A stretch of DNA of 64,000 bases from Hyposmocoma kahamanoa. Lineage: Eukaryota; Arthropoda; Insecta; Lepidoptera; Cosmopterigidae. Position 1 is the stretch's first letter. Every line of letters begins with the position of its first letter. Below are positions 1-10,291 of the stretch, piece after piece. The stretch spans positions 2,160,567 through 2,224,566 of the forward strand of contig NW_020653337.1 in NCBI RefSeq assembly GCF_003589595.1. The letters run 5' to 3'. The notes under the pieces were generated by a model. The model was not told the DNA's origin. It saw nothing but the letters and a program-made list of their open reading frames with translations, and ran no database searches. A program made the translations under genes and the position numbers.

Positions 1-85
1 CCCGGGAATCGAACCTGGGACCTCTGCGTGGCAGTTCGGCATGGTAACCGTTCGGCCACGGAGACAGTGCTTTACTTAGTTACTT
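1..85 (-). repeat. tRNA-derived SINE-1, copy cut by window edge
   Basis: On the minus strand this reads as a tRNA-like head: a GTGGCCGAACGGTTA segment followed by a perfect Pol III B box, GGTTCGATTCC, near the window edge. The same head occurs on the plus strand near 9645 and 45124, where it continues into a longer body with a TTA-repeat tail. That makes it a dispersed SINE rather than a single tRNA gene. The body and tail of this copy lie outside the window. A real tRNA gene is less likely because the acceptor stem is not visible. Confidence 0.65.
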
Positions 86-498
86 ACTTTGGGATTAGAG
101 AAACGTATGTAATATTGTGTAATATTTCTCATCCCAGCATCGTAACAATGTGTCTAGGTAGGTAAATCATCGGGAATTGTTTGCTGCTATCGTTTTGATT
201 GGACATTCTGGAGTTATCTATATGCCTATATACGTAGCACTGATATGAAAAATAAGACAACCAGATGCTTTCATGAGCAGCCGAAAAGTGTCTAAAGGCA
301 CCACTGGTTGTGCATGAAGGTGAAAAGGTTGTAAACCACTAACGTGCCGTTACCAGGATCGCGGTAATAAAATATGATACTTCGGTCCACAAAAATTTAT
401 TTGATTGTTTGAAGGAAAAGAAAGGAAAGAAAGGCCCAAAAGGGCCGAGTTATACAGCATTACAGATTGGTATTAATATTAAAATTTCACACATGATT
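86..498. other. Unassigned AT-rich sequence
   Basis: No gene or repeat recognised. A purine-rich run near 405-445 (AAGGAAAAGAAAGG) resembles one at 22390-22415 and may be a remnant of the LTR-like composite described there, but the match is weak. Confidence 0.5.
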
Positions 499-667
499 TA
501 GGTTGAGAACTGGTAAAACGATCAAAATTAGACGCAATTAAGAATTACAGCTGAACTGCTCGCTACCGCGATTGAGCATGGAGTGACGACGGAACGAAAC
601 AAAATGAAACAAGTGGCCAGGAACCAGAGGAAAGGTGATAAAAAGGTGGGATGACGATGTAAGGAGG
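499..667 (+). repeat. LTR-like composite, segment T, plus-strand copy
   Basis: The segment contains ACTGGTAAAAC near 510 and GTGACGACGGAACGAAAC near 583, ending with GGTGATAAAAAGGTGGGA near 632. The same blocks occur inverted at 1943-2165, inverted with deletions at 53868-53985, and as a short piece at 23008-23064. At the last two places it follows a segment reading ATTTTGGTGGCAGTGACG, which resembles the leader just after an LTR. I infer 5' internal sequence of an LTR retrotransposon. The family is not identified. Confidence 0.5.
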
Positions 668-1395
668 GGTGCTGTATCTACACTTATGTATGGTAGTGAA
701 CGTTGGGTTTGGCAGAAGAACCACGAAAGTAGAATGAATGGAGAAGAAATGAGTGCTTTGAGAAGTATGGCTGAAGTGAATCTGATGGACAAATTACGGA
801 ACAGTCTGATAAGTGGGCGTTGCGGCGTGAAAGAAGATGTAGTGACAAATATAGAAACAGAAACCATTTATTGAAAAGCTACATTATAAGAAAAAAAAAA
901 TACAAAAAAATAAAAACAACAAAAAATAACACAAAAAACAGCATAGTTAACATTTAAACTAAACAACAAATTTTACTATGTGTGTGGGGGTGTGACGTAC
1001 GCTAAAGGATCTCATTCAGCTAAAGCCACAGCCGAGAATGGGCTGTAACGCTGGTTTTCAACGGACTCTAGCTAAGATAGAGAAAGGGATGCTTAGATGG
1101 TTTGGATATGTAGAGAGAATTAATGAAAGATTGACAAAACAGATTTATATGGCGAGTGTGAACAGCAAGTTGGCAAGCGCCAACTAAGGCGAACTTACCG
1201 TGACTAAATTGAGGTCATTTTAAAGAAGGGCCAGGTCAAGAGTCCTTAAACGACGACCGTGTATGAAAGCATTAACGCGTGTTGATGAAGCGAAGGACAC
1301 ATCCGGACACACATGTTAGGACCGTAGCAAGTGAAAGACTGTTGTCTCTCCGTTTCATGATGGGATTTTTCCCATCGGGGCAGGCATTTTGGCAC
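668..1395 (+). pseudogene. LINE-E reverse-transcriptase C-terminal remnant, split by an insertion
   Basis: Translation of about 668-860 gives a stretch containing YGSERWVWQKN and RNSLISGRCGVKEDVV. After an inserted retroposon it resumes at about 1075 with IEKGMLRWFGYVERINE and, near 1231, a degraded CMKALTRVDEAKD. The order YGSE...W, then RWFGHVERM, is typical of the region after the catalytic domain of RTE-like or related LINEs in insects. Stops and frameshifts break the second half. The YADD catalytic motif is absent, so only the 3' part remains. A second remnant of the same part lies at 38925-39075. Confidence 0.75.
861..1073 (-). mobile_element. Retroposon Z inserted in LINE-E
   Basis: On the minus strand this begins near 1066 with GTTGAAAACCAGCG, has a T-rich middle, and ends with AATAAATGG near 863. 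A plus-strand copy at 61553-61697 has the same start (ACTGAAAACCAGCGCTGTGG) and the same AATAAAT ending. The flanks ATAGAAACAG (851-860) and ATAGAGAAAG (1077-1086) match at 8 of 10 bases and look like a diverged target-site duplication. It is probably a non-autonomous retroposon or a LINE 3' end. Confidence 0.6.
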
Positions 1396-1942
1396 GCCTT
1401 TTGGCGTGAAGTGTGTGTATATGTAAAGATCCAGATGGAACTGAAATATAACTGAAGCATTGACATCACCGCCTGTATACCAGTGGCGTAGCATCGATTT
1501 CTGCCGCCCGGAGTCCGGTCCGGGGTTAAATTTGTTGCCCCAATAGGTATGACGTGACATTACTAAATGAACAAAAGAACACGACAGGCGTCAAAAAAGG
1601 TTACAACTCGCACACATTAAGTACCCACTACACTTATCTATAAAAATTAATATGCGTCAAATGCTTCAGGCGTAAAATCAGGAAAACAATAAACGGATGC
1701 TAAAATGTGACCTTGAATCAGACTGCCTACAGTCCTGCACATAAGTACTATAGAGATGTAATATTATGTTATTGAATATCCCGATCTTTTACTAACATAT
1801 ACTTTTAGTAACATAATATTCAATTAATTTTGTGAAATTACTCCACTACCTCTACCTAGATTTCTCACAGATGGCGCAACGGTAAAAGGTCGTTAAAAAA
1901 TAAAATAAAAAACAAATATCTGCCACAAGTACATATCCCTGT
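1396..1942. other. Unassigned sequence
   Basis: No convincing coding frame. GTGAAATTACTCCACTA near 1834 matches in reverse the end of the SINE insertion near 16915-16935, so a short SINE tail may be present here. Confidence 0.45.
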
Positions 1943-2165
1943 GACGATGCGACCTCCTCCATCGTCATCCCACCTTTTTATCACCTTTTCTCTGGTTCGT
2001 GGCTACTTATGTTTAAATTTTGAATTGTTCTTTGATTCTTTTGCCTCGTCATTCTCACCGTGTTTCGTTCCGTCGTTACTCTGTATCTAATGTCTGAAGC
2101 GAGCACTCGTGTTCGTCTTCACCAGACATTGTGATCTGTTTTACCAGTTTTCAATTAAAATAATG
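1943..2165 (-). repeat. LTR-like composite, segment T, inverted copy
   Basis: Reverse complement of the blocks at 499-667: the match covers GATGACGATG, GGTGATAAAAAGGTGGGA, CGACGGAACGAAAC and ACTGGTAAAAC in the same order. The minus strand also has a short open stretch starting MSGEDEHECSLQTLD before a stop. This could be the start of a gag-like frame, but it is too short to name. Confidence 0.55.
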
Positions 2166-2575
2166 TAACATATCTCACAGGGTCGCCGATACTCTGCTAG
2201 TAAGAGCAATGCGGTCGCAGAATAAATGCTCTCAGCCAATCAGATTGCGCGAAACTATCATATGTAGGATACTCAGTCGCCTATCGTGGTAGTCGTTTTT
2301 GTAACTGTATTATATATTATTATGATATAATTTTGCCGCTCATCCGTTCGCCGCTGTCATGAAAGTTTACCTTAATATCTTACACATATGGTTAATGTTC
2401 AGTTAAGGCTATGCAGTGACCTCTGTAGTGATCGCTATATTAGAGTTCTAAGATACTTATATTAAAAGTATTTACGTATCTGTGACTTCTAACGGATAGG
2501 CAAAACGGTTCGACTTCCTATACAAACTAATATCTGCAGTTTTTTAATTTTAACAATAATAATAATATCGAGTTC
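2166..2575. other. Unassigned sequence
   Basis: Nothing recognised. Confidence 0.5.
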
Positions 2576-3172
2576 TTAGGTTTTCGCGATTGTTACACAT
2601 AGGAAAGGAAACTATTTGTCCGGATTGAAATCGCGTATATTTGTTTTTTTAAAACGGTTGACTGAAGTGGTACAGTCGTCAAAGAAGTCCGTTATCTGCC
2701 CAGGATGCTGCGAGAGGCCATTGAAATTAAAAAATATCCTAATTTCAACAGGGAAGATGGTTTCTCCGTACCACCAGTTTGGGATCCAGTATTTCCTCTA
2801 ATGAAAAATCCCAAACAGACATAAGACTGCAGTACTAATTAATATGTTTTAGTTTATTCTAATTTCTATTAATAATTAATAATAAATTAAACTTAATAAA
2901 AATTCATTCAATAAAATAATTTGTAAAACTTAATGTAGCGTAAATTGGAACGTTTTCTTTGTAAAATTAAAAATAAGGTATTTAATTAATAACTATTGTA
3001 ACTATAGTGAAAAAATAGGGTGGTTTGCATTAATATTAGACATAACTGGTTGAAGACTGTACCACCTCAGTCAACCGTGACCATGGGACCTGTAAAGGGC
3101 CCGAAACGTCGGTTTGTTTGAAAAAACAAATATACGCGATTTAAATCCGGAAAAATAGTTTCATTTCCTATA
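2576..3172 (+). mobile_element. Penelope-like element, 5'-truncated, with inverted terminal segment
   Basis: Three parts are visible. At 2576-2677 lies a terminal sequence in inverse orientation. At 2684-2824 is the C-terminal end of the element's protein. At about 3045-3172 is the direct-orientation terminus, with CCCGAAACGTCGG, AAACAAATATACGCGATTTA and GTTTCATTTCC. The first and last parts pair as inverted repeats; the left one lacks the middle, including CGAAACGTCGG. A partial inverted terminal repeat next to a truncated body is a known arrangement for Penelope-like elements. Other ends of this family occur at 16270, 31790, 40500, 42375 and 56708. Confidence 0.75.
2684..2824 (+). pseudogene. 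C-terminal end of Penelope-like RT/endonuclease protein
   Basis: The frame through 2711 reads YLPRMLREAIEIKKYPN, then NFNREDGFSVPPVWDP, and stops at TAA (2822-2824). A REAIEI...NFNREDG ending shortly after the GIY-YIG endonuclease domain is characteristic of Penelope-like elements, as I know the family. Only about 46 residues remain; the reverse transcriptase and the GIY-YIG core are missing. Upstream the frame runs directly into the inverted terminal segment, so the protein is a dead remnant with no start codon of its own. Confidence 0.75.
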
Positions 3173-5027
3173 ATAATAATAATATTAATTTAATTTACTA
3201 GCTTTAAAAGTTAACATAATAATTATGTTACTGCTTGACAGGAGTCCAAACAAGACAAATTCTGCTCTTTAGCAATCTTGGGTCTTCTTTTCGCTAAAGG
3301 CAGTAAACAAAAAAGTATAGTTAGTAAATATTAAGTAAATAAAAAAAATAGACAAAGATTTTCCTGTTTACTTACGCCAACAAACAGATTCATTAGAAGC
3401 TCCTAGTAACAAAAAAACATGAAAATTTAAATGTAAATGTGTAAATTAAATTAAAATATTATTATATAAATAACAAACAAATAGATACGTCACCAATCTA
3501 ATCAATTTTCAGAGTAGGTTGCATATGAAGGTATATGAAGAGATATATGAATTTATATGTATATACTAATATATATATATCAGTGTCGGTACAAATGTAT
3601 GATATAAAAAGTCTTTAATCATCTATTAGATAAGTCCGGGGGGCCGTTCCCCACCCCAAGGACTTGATGTCTATGGACTCGACTCATAATATGCATATAG
3701 ATAGCAACGTTGTTTATTTCATTTAATCAAAATTCGGTTGGGGTAGCCTCATTCGAGGGAAAATCTTAGCACCGCAATTCAGCGTTTGCATGAAATGGGT
3801 TAATGCCATCTAGTGGACTTCGATGAAACTACAAATGCTCACGGGTGGTTATGGCAGTCTATAACATAACATGGTTTGTTACAGTAGCCATAAATTAATA
3901 ATATCACAACTAATGATATTTTAACAAATTGAAGAACAATATTGGCAAAGTCGACCTCCAAATGTTATAGTTTTATTATGGTGTTTGATCCAGTCATCCC
4001 ACGTCTCTTGCAGTTAATCGGTTTCTGACGTCGACTAAAGGAGAAAATCCGGATATTCACGACCCTCTTCAAATCTTATCTTAGAAAAACATAACTACAA
4101 GTGTGTTGGTCGAAATTACGCAGCATATTTTCCTTTCTCTTATGTCACTCCTTCGGTGAATATTATTAGGATAGTGAAAGGGAAACTACGTACAATAAAG
4201 GCATCGAATAATGCCGTTTGTATATTTAGATCGAGTTGATGAGTACGAGAGTTATGTACGACTTTCAGGTGATCAGAAGCTACTTCCGTCAGACATTGTA
4301 CCTTACTCCCGGAAGCAATGTCGCAAGGTGCGCCTCTCGGTTACATTTCCTGTCTTTAAATAGAACATATAGGAAGGAAATTTAAATTTTTGGTTTTATT
4401 CAATGAAATTTGGACTATATGTTTAGTTTAAGTTGGAACGCGATATATTCATCCGAACAATCGGCGTTGCGGGGTGTTCGAAAGGAGCCTTCCTGCAACG
4501 ACGTACACACGTTACCATAAGATACCGGACCCCCTAACCGATCATTTTGGTTCTGAGTAGATAAGTGTGAAGAAAAGTGTTAAACTAACTTAACCTTAAA
4601 CCTGTGAAACGTAAAATTCGTGGTCGTAGAACTCCCTTAATGCATCATGATTGATATTTTAAGAAACTTTCTAAACCAGTTTAATCTTTAACGTATACTT
4701 ACTTAAAAACAGAATGCAAATTTCAACCTTAGAGCTGGAATTTCTTTTTAATTTACTGTAGAATGCTTAAGAAGGCTCTTAGAACTAAAATGTCGGCTAG
4801 AGCGCACTCATCAGCGCACTCTGACGTCTGCAATAATCGGCGACATCGCTTACGCCGATTGGTAAATCTTTTCAGCACCACGGTTATATAACTTTTTTCA
4901 TCCTTTGTAAAACCTTTGTGAAATTTTATCTATCCAACACCCAGATTTTGACTCAAGTCGACAGCTTAGAGGTGGCAACCGTTAGATGCGCAGAATGCAA
5001 CGGTAAGTAAGCATGCCTACAGTTCCG
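3173..5027. other. Unassigned AT-rich sequence
   Basis: No repeat family or gene recognised. A 50-codon open frame, 4211-4363 plus, was considered and left out because its length is within chance expectation. Confidence 0.5.
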
Positions 5028-5265
5028 ATATCTATCTGGAAAATAGGAAGGGTGCTTTACGTGCACCGGGGCAGCTCGCCCAAGGCCTTTTCGGAACTGG
5101 ATGAAGTCAGCGTAAATGGACTGATCTTGGGTCAGGATCTGACTGAGAAGGTCCCTAAGCGGGCTTGCTCGTGAACGTTATAGTGCCCTACCCGCATAAC
5201 CAAGAAGTTGATAGGGGGTGTCACAGTAGAAAGATACGGGGCTGTCCAACACCCATTCACATCCT
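5028..5265 (+). repeat. Dispersed repeat X, copy 1
   Basis: Shares a series of short blocks in the same order with 55368-55595: ATAGGAAGGGTGCT / ATAGGGAGGGTGCT, CGCCCAAGG / CACCCAAGG, ACTGATCT, GTCAGGATCTGACTG / GTCAGGACCTGACTG, and GATAYGGG. It is richer in G and C than its surroundings. No terminal repeats or tail are clear, so the class is unknown. Confidence 0.6.
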
Positions 5266-7281
5266 CGTCGTATTCATATCAATTAGCCACGACATCGTAA
5301 ATTATAACAATAGCCAGTTAACCAATAAAGTTATTATTAAATACAAAGCTAAACATTCAAAAGTAAGTGTGTGAAATAAATCGGTAATCAAAGTACGTAA
5401 TAAAGTTAACCATGGCAGTAACGTTAATAACGCAGCGATAATAAAAGCTGTGTCGCGAAACAAATATAGTAATAAAGCATATTAAATGACAAGGAAATCG
5501 ATATGGTTGGTAAGAATGTATAAATCGACCGCAAGCGTGCCGCTTATAAATAATAATAACATAATTAAATATATAACATAAATAAATAACATTAAAAACC
5601 TTGGTCTCAAACTGATATTTACTTACACTACGATACAGTGGTACCTATAACAAAGGGCGCGACGTGTATGGATTGGTTCTTACAGTTGTTCTATTTTAGT
5701 AGTTGTATTAGTATCGCCACTGTTTGAAGGTCTGTGGTGTTTCTTATAATGGTATTTGTATATTCAAATACATGAACATTTAAACGACCACTACGTTATA
5801 AAATTGAAGTATACACAGAATTTATTTACGTGTTCCACCTTATGTAACTAAAGAGCGTTAAGGAAACCTTTTTGAAAAAGATCTTGTAAATATTTACTTT
5901 AATATGATAATTTACTGTAATAACCAATGTGTACTTTTCATATAAAATCTTATGCGCCGTCACTTATCATATTTCCTTGATGCATCGATTATTTACAAAT
6001 ATTAATACGTCTACAGTTAATAGATATTTAACAGGACATGTTCGATAAACCCAGTATAAATTAAACACTAGCAATCAGAGTTCGTTACCCTGCGGCACGC
6101 CGCTCGCGACCCTGTCTATCAGCGGTTATCGGTTAGCATCGCGACAGACGGTAAAAGTCTACTAGTTCGACATTCCACCTGTTCATCTGGCTTTACTTAC
6201 ATATGAGTAAGGACTCATTAATTTCTGTGTATACTTATTTCCAAACGTATTAATAATAATTTTCTCAGATATAGCAACAGTATCGAATGCTTTAGTTAAG
6301 ATTGTAAGTTTATTCTACATTTTTATTGTGGTGTACATAAAGTAATTTTCTTGTTAATACTTATAGACAACAAAAACCTTAAAAAATACTTTATCGCAAT
6401 ATCTTAATAAAAATAGAATTCTATGGAAGTAAAATGCGATGATTGACATTGAACAAACCAGTTTTTGTTTGATATCATCATCCAGGTAAAGAGGAAAATC
6501 ATTTGTTTTTCTGTATATTACAACTTATTCTTCATAAAATATTTTTTTATGTCAAATAAAAAGATTCTAAAATTTGAGAATGAGTGTTTTAAGTAACATC
6601 ACTTTTAATATTATTTTACGCTTATTCTATTCCATATTCTTAGGTTGATTATAAAAACAAACAACTATATTTATTTTTCTAATGTTGTTGGTTATTAGAA
6701 GTACAAATATACATTTTTGTTTACTTAACTCAACATTATTTTTGCCCATTCATTACCTTGCCCTTACCATACCTTTGTCCGACTTCCTAATATTTTATTC
6801 TGTTACACTATAATTCTGAGTAACGTCGACGAAACGATAGGTGGCGATGTTGCGCAAACGCAGGTTGTACTTGGACCCAAGCGTGGCGACGCACGTGCCT
6901 ATTTGAATTTTAAATTGACCACTGCCGGTGCTTCAGGGTTCCCTCCACTTTAGTTGCTTATCAGAATGTAAATTGATACAGTATTATGTAGGAGAGATGT
7001 CTCTAAACAACCGTTATTATATATAACTGTTGAAAGTAATCGCTCAAAGCAGTGAAATAAAATGGAACATGTTTATGCAAATTTTTCTTCCTTGAAAAAT
7101 ATACCTACAATCCTAAACGAGAATAGGAAAATCTATTTGTATAATATCTGATGATTTTTATAAAAGAAACGATGGTTTGGAAAAATCGACAACTGCAATT
7201 AGGTTAATTTTAATTTTGTATAATCTATAGATTATAGCCAAAAACCACAGACAATAAAGTTACAAATATTAAGGCTGAAGT
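5266..7281. other. Unassigned AT-rich sequence
   Basis: About 2 kb with no recognisable repeat or coding signal. A GC-richer patch at 6080-6160 and another near 6840-6960 show no conserved frame. Confidence 0.5.
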
Positions 7282-7289
7282 CTCGTATA

Positions 7290-7744
7290 CAGAGATGGGC
7301 AGTGGATTAAAAAGTTAAAACCCAATCAACACGCCTGGGTTTTAACCGGGATATTAGCCATTTCTGCCCAAAATCGCGGGCAGAAACGGCGAATATGGAA
7401 TTTGGTGCAATTCCATACTTATTACAAAATTCGATGTGAAAAATTTAAAAAGAGGCAATTTTACACAATACCCATCTGCAATGCAAATCTCACACTAAGG
7501 ATGCATATTATTATGATTCGAAGTTTTGTATCGATTTATTTCAATGCGATTTTCGAGGGAATCGATTCAATTGAAAGGCAAATCGAATCGTCTTCGATCA
7601 GAAAGCAACAAGCATTTTGTAATATCATTAAATTTGAACAAAACTCTATTTACAACAAATATTTGATTTTGGCGCTAATGCATTTTAACCCGATTTAAAC
7701 TCGGCGTTAACAAAGCGCCGGGTTAAAACCCGGGCGTATCTCTG
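7290..7744. mobile_element. hAT-like non-autonomous element
   Basis: The ends are inverted: CAGAGATGGGC at 7290 and, on the minus strand, CAGAGATACGC at 7744. A CAGAGATGGGCA-type end is common in hAT elements. The flanking 8-mers CTCGTATA and CTCGACAA match at only 5 of 8 positions, so the target duplication is weak. An internal AAATCGCGGGCAGAAACGG block and GGGTTTTAACC motifs occur near both ends. The plus-strand open frame at 7402-7698 has no recognisable transposase feature, so the element is treated as non-coding. Confidence 0.6.
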
Positions 7745-7879
7745 CTCGACAAAAATAGCCGTGTTCACACTATTGAAATGAAACGAAACAATTTATTTCA
7801 GACGGTTACAAGTCCATATGGTGTTAGTAAGTACTTACAACTGTGTTAGTAGAAAGCAAAGTGTTCATTTTTATGGACA

Positions 7880-7919
7880 AGGATGGACATCCAATACTTG
7901 AGGATTGGATGTCCATCCT
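7880..7919. repeat. Perfect 16-bp-arm hairpin
   Basis: GGATGGACATCCAAT (7881-7895) is followed by an 8-base loop and its exact reverse complement (7904-7918). Bases 7880 and 7919 extend the pairing by one pair. It lies outside the recognised elements. It might be a palindromic TE core or a foldable transcript. Confidence 0.8.
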
Positions 7920-8154
7920 CTCTGCTACCACTTTAAGAAGACTGTTCATGCTGCCTCTCACTCTGGCCAAAGCGATTCGATATGTCACCAGCATCACACA
8001 CAGCATCCACGCTCACAGAAAGGCCCACTTTCTGGTTTGATTTGTTGGTCGCTTCCCAGAACTGTACAAAATTTTTATTTTTATGATGAAAAGCCATGAT
8101 CTTTGTTTTATTATTTTGAAATTACTTTCTGGCGGCGCACATTTTATCGTATGT

Positions 8155-8214
8155 GCGTCCAGAAATATACATAAATATATTTGTATATATATATTTAATA
8201 TATATATATATAAT

Positions 8215-8255
<41 letters not shown>

Positions 8256-8260
8256 AATGT
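8155..8260. repeat. TA microsatellite
   Basis: Long runs of alternating T and A, purest at about 8220-8252. Simple sequence; likely variable in length between individuals. Confidence 0.95.
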
Positions 8261-8458
8261 ATAATAAGTTTTATTTATTAAATATTATGTAAGAATAATG
8301 GTTTACAAATATAAACTTAAACATAGTATTTTTTGTTTATTTCACTATAAGTGCTTCTTCGCGAAGATTACACAAAAAACGCATTTGTTTCTCGTACCAC
8401 AAATTACTTAATAATTATGCCCGCACAAATTTTGGATTGAAAGCGTACATTATCTTAC

Positions 8459-9172
8459 GCCGGCCATACACGCTACGGTATACCGAAGAGATCGACCTGT
8501 GCAGGTGTACTTGTACAAGCAGATCGGAACGTGTGTTGGAACAGACCTGGGGCCTTACCATGAACTCTTATTATAATTCAGTTTATGACCTAAAAAGAAA
8601 CGTTGTGAGAAAACGCTATGTAGTGTATATATCACCATCCCGCTTTTTTGTCGTTGCTAACCTATACTGAACTATTTTTTTTTTTGCTTAGGCGACTGGC
8701 GCAAGATCGAAAATCAATTCTTTTCAGTGATACCGTACGGTGAACTTGTGTATGTGTGCATGTACTACGGTCGCGCCATTTGATTTCCAGTTGCAGGATA
8801 GGGTTCGTTGTCGTTCGTATCAGCACAGCGTGCAGTGCAATAAAAAAATGACTACCTCCGATACAACTAATAAGAAAATACTCGAGGAATTTATAGAAAT
8901 ATATCGAATCCATCCATGTCTTTAGCATATAAAAAATAAAGAATACCACGACTGAGACAAAAAAGAAGCTGCTTATAAGATGCTTGTAGAAAAATTAAAA
9001 GAAATACAATCCAATGCCCCTCAATCAGTTGTGTAGTAGTAGCCACATCGAAATCAACTGAAGACCTCTCCCACACCGGATAGTCCCACATACGCTACGA
9101 CAAGCGGCCTACCTGCGTAGGTATGCCTGCACGGGTGGACATCTCCGGTATACCGTAGCGTGCATGGCCGGC
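8459..9172 (+). mobile_element. PIF/Harbinger-type element with degenerate MADF gene
   Basis: Inverted ends begin GCCGGCCATACACGCTACGG at 8459 and, on the minus strand, GCCGGCCATGCACGCTACGG at 9172. The similarity runs on through GGTATACCG. The 714-bp body contains a broken MADF-domain frame (see 8848-9036). PIF/Harbinger elements encode a DDE transposase plus a MADF/Myb-like accessory protein; here only the latter is visible, so this is an internally deleted copy. The target duplication could not be read with confidence. Confidence 0.75.
8848..9036 (+). pseudogene. MADF DNA-binding accessory protein, dead
   Basis: From ATG 8848 the frame reads MTTSDTTNKKILEEFIEIYR, then HPCL, a stop, HIKNKEYHD, a stop, and DKKEAAYKMLVEKLKEIQ before a final TAG at 9034. 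The pattern FIExYRxHPCLWxIKxKEYxDRxKKxAAY is the MADF domain. Stop 1 (TAG, codon 26) sits where tryptophan is expected. Stop 2 (TGA, codon 36) is where CGA arginine would be one transition away. MADF proteins of PIF/Harbinger elements bind element ends and help bring the transposase into the nucleus. With two nonsense changes and only about 62 codons this copy cannot make the protein. Confidence 0.75.
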
Positions 9173-9289
9173 ACAACATTGTTAGGTAAAAAAATTACTG
9201 TTAGAGAGCACCAATATCCTAGAAGGCCATAGTATGTATGCAAGTGGAGGCCTCATTTTTTAAATAAAATGCAAGTGCACATTTGACCT

Positions 9290-9545
9290 CCATCTCACCT
9301 GTTGGAAAGTGATGATGAGGTCGACGATGGAGCATGCACACCAAAATAATGCCTATTCACTCTCGCCTTGAAAAGGCCCAAGTTATAACGTTCAGGAAAC
9401 AAGTCTGCAGGCAGGGAATTCCACTCCATAGCCGTTCGCCATATAAATGTGGAAATGTCCATAACATAGAGGTGGAACCCAGGGCTACGCCTAGTCCCCC
9501 GGTGACGGAAAGGGGAAGGCGGAATTAAATCGTGTAATTCCATCG
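9290..9545 (-). pseudogene. LINE-F ORF2 C-terminal remnant
   Basis: The minus strand is open across 9295-9543 and contains RTAMEWNSLPADLFPERYNL followed by GLFKARVN. The motif R-T-x-x-(L/E)WN-x-LP-x-x-x-FP-x-x-Y-x-x-x-x-FK-x-R-(V/A) is the usual last segment of jockey/R1-like LINE ORF2 proteins in moths. Related remnants lie at 31960-32115 (minus) and 60545-60880 (plus). The catalytic domains are absent. Confidence 0.75.
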
Positions 9546-9644
9546 TACCCTCTCCGTGACCCTGTTAAATACCGATAAGCAGGCAACTATTAGGTATGGG
9601 TACATTCAATAAATTCATAATCAAAGTAAAAAATTACTCAAAAC

Positions 9645-9832
9645 TCGGTGGCCGAACGGTTACCACTCTGGTCTATTACGCAGAGTTCCGAGGTTCGATT
9701 GCCGGGCTTGGAGATGTAGTTGTATGGCCTACATTTAATTATCTCGTGAGTGTGGGTGTAATTTGTGGTTGTCTATGTTCCCTAGTACGGGGCAATGAGC
9801 GTGTGCGTTATTATTATTATTTATGGCAGATA
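9645..9832 (+). repeat. tRNA-derived SINE-1, full copy
   Basis: Starts CTCGGTGGCCGAACGGTTAC, has B box GAGGTTCGATTGCC near 9689, then a body containing TTTGTGGTTGTCTATGT, and ends in a TTA microsatellite near 9808-9823. It shares head, body and tail with the copy at 45124-45340 and its head with 1-85. A 5' tRNA-like promoter, an unrelated body and a simple tail define a tRNA-derived SINE. Confidence 0.8.
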
Positions 9833-10285
9833 CATTAACTGCCAGAAATAAATAAAGCAACCTATTCTGCCGTCCACTAACTAAAACGCGGCAAAGTGAT
9901 AAATGCTCAAATATCTGTTTTAAACAGCAAAAGATAGAGTATAAAATTCTCTTTTAGTTAAAATTAGTTAACGTGTTTAACTTATCGGAACTTACCCTAA
10001 CGATGCATAGCTGAAATATCATTAGAGAATTTCAATATTCTAACATCTCAAAAAAATATTTTATCACTTAGCCCCGTTATTAGTTAACGAGCGGCAGTAT
10101 TATGAGAGAAGAAACTGATTTCCGTAACACTGGGACTGCTGTGTGAGACGCTCCGGTACCTACGCATTCGCTTCCCGCAAGTCGCCCCCGGATCACTTTA
10201 CCCGCTGTATCGTCTCTGTGTGTCCTGATCTTACTAGCTTGATCATCTTTCAGGGGGCTAGCTATAATCTATCCTTGCAAAGAAA
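9833..10285. other. Unassigned sequence
   Basis: No repeat or gene recognised. The open frame from 10143 runs into the LINE below in a different frame from its protein. Confidence 0.5.
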
Positions 10286-10291
10286 ACAGTT

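Noticed and set aside
1..70. Genuine tRNA gene at the window start.
   Set aside because: Two further copies with the same head continue into a non-tRNA body with a TTA tail, so this is a SINE.
4211..4363. 50-codon open frame (plus) with a protein-like composition.
   Set aside because: Length is within chance expectation; no known motif and no splice signals.
7402..7698. 98-codon frame inside the hAT-like element.
   Set aside because: No hAT transposase or BED-finger motif; looks like chance in a non-coding element.
9873..10142. Possible promoter or gene start before LINE-D.
   Set aside because: The open frame from 10143 is out of frame with the LINE protein and shows no conserved features.
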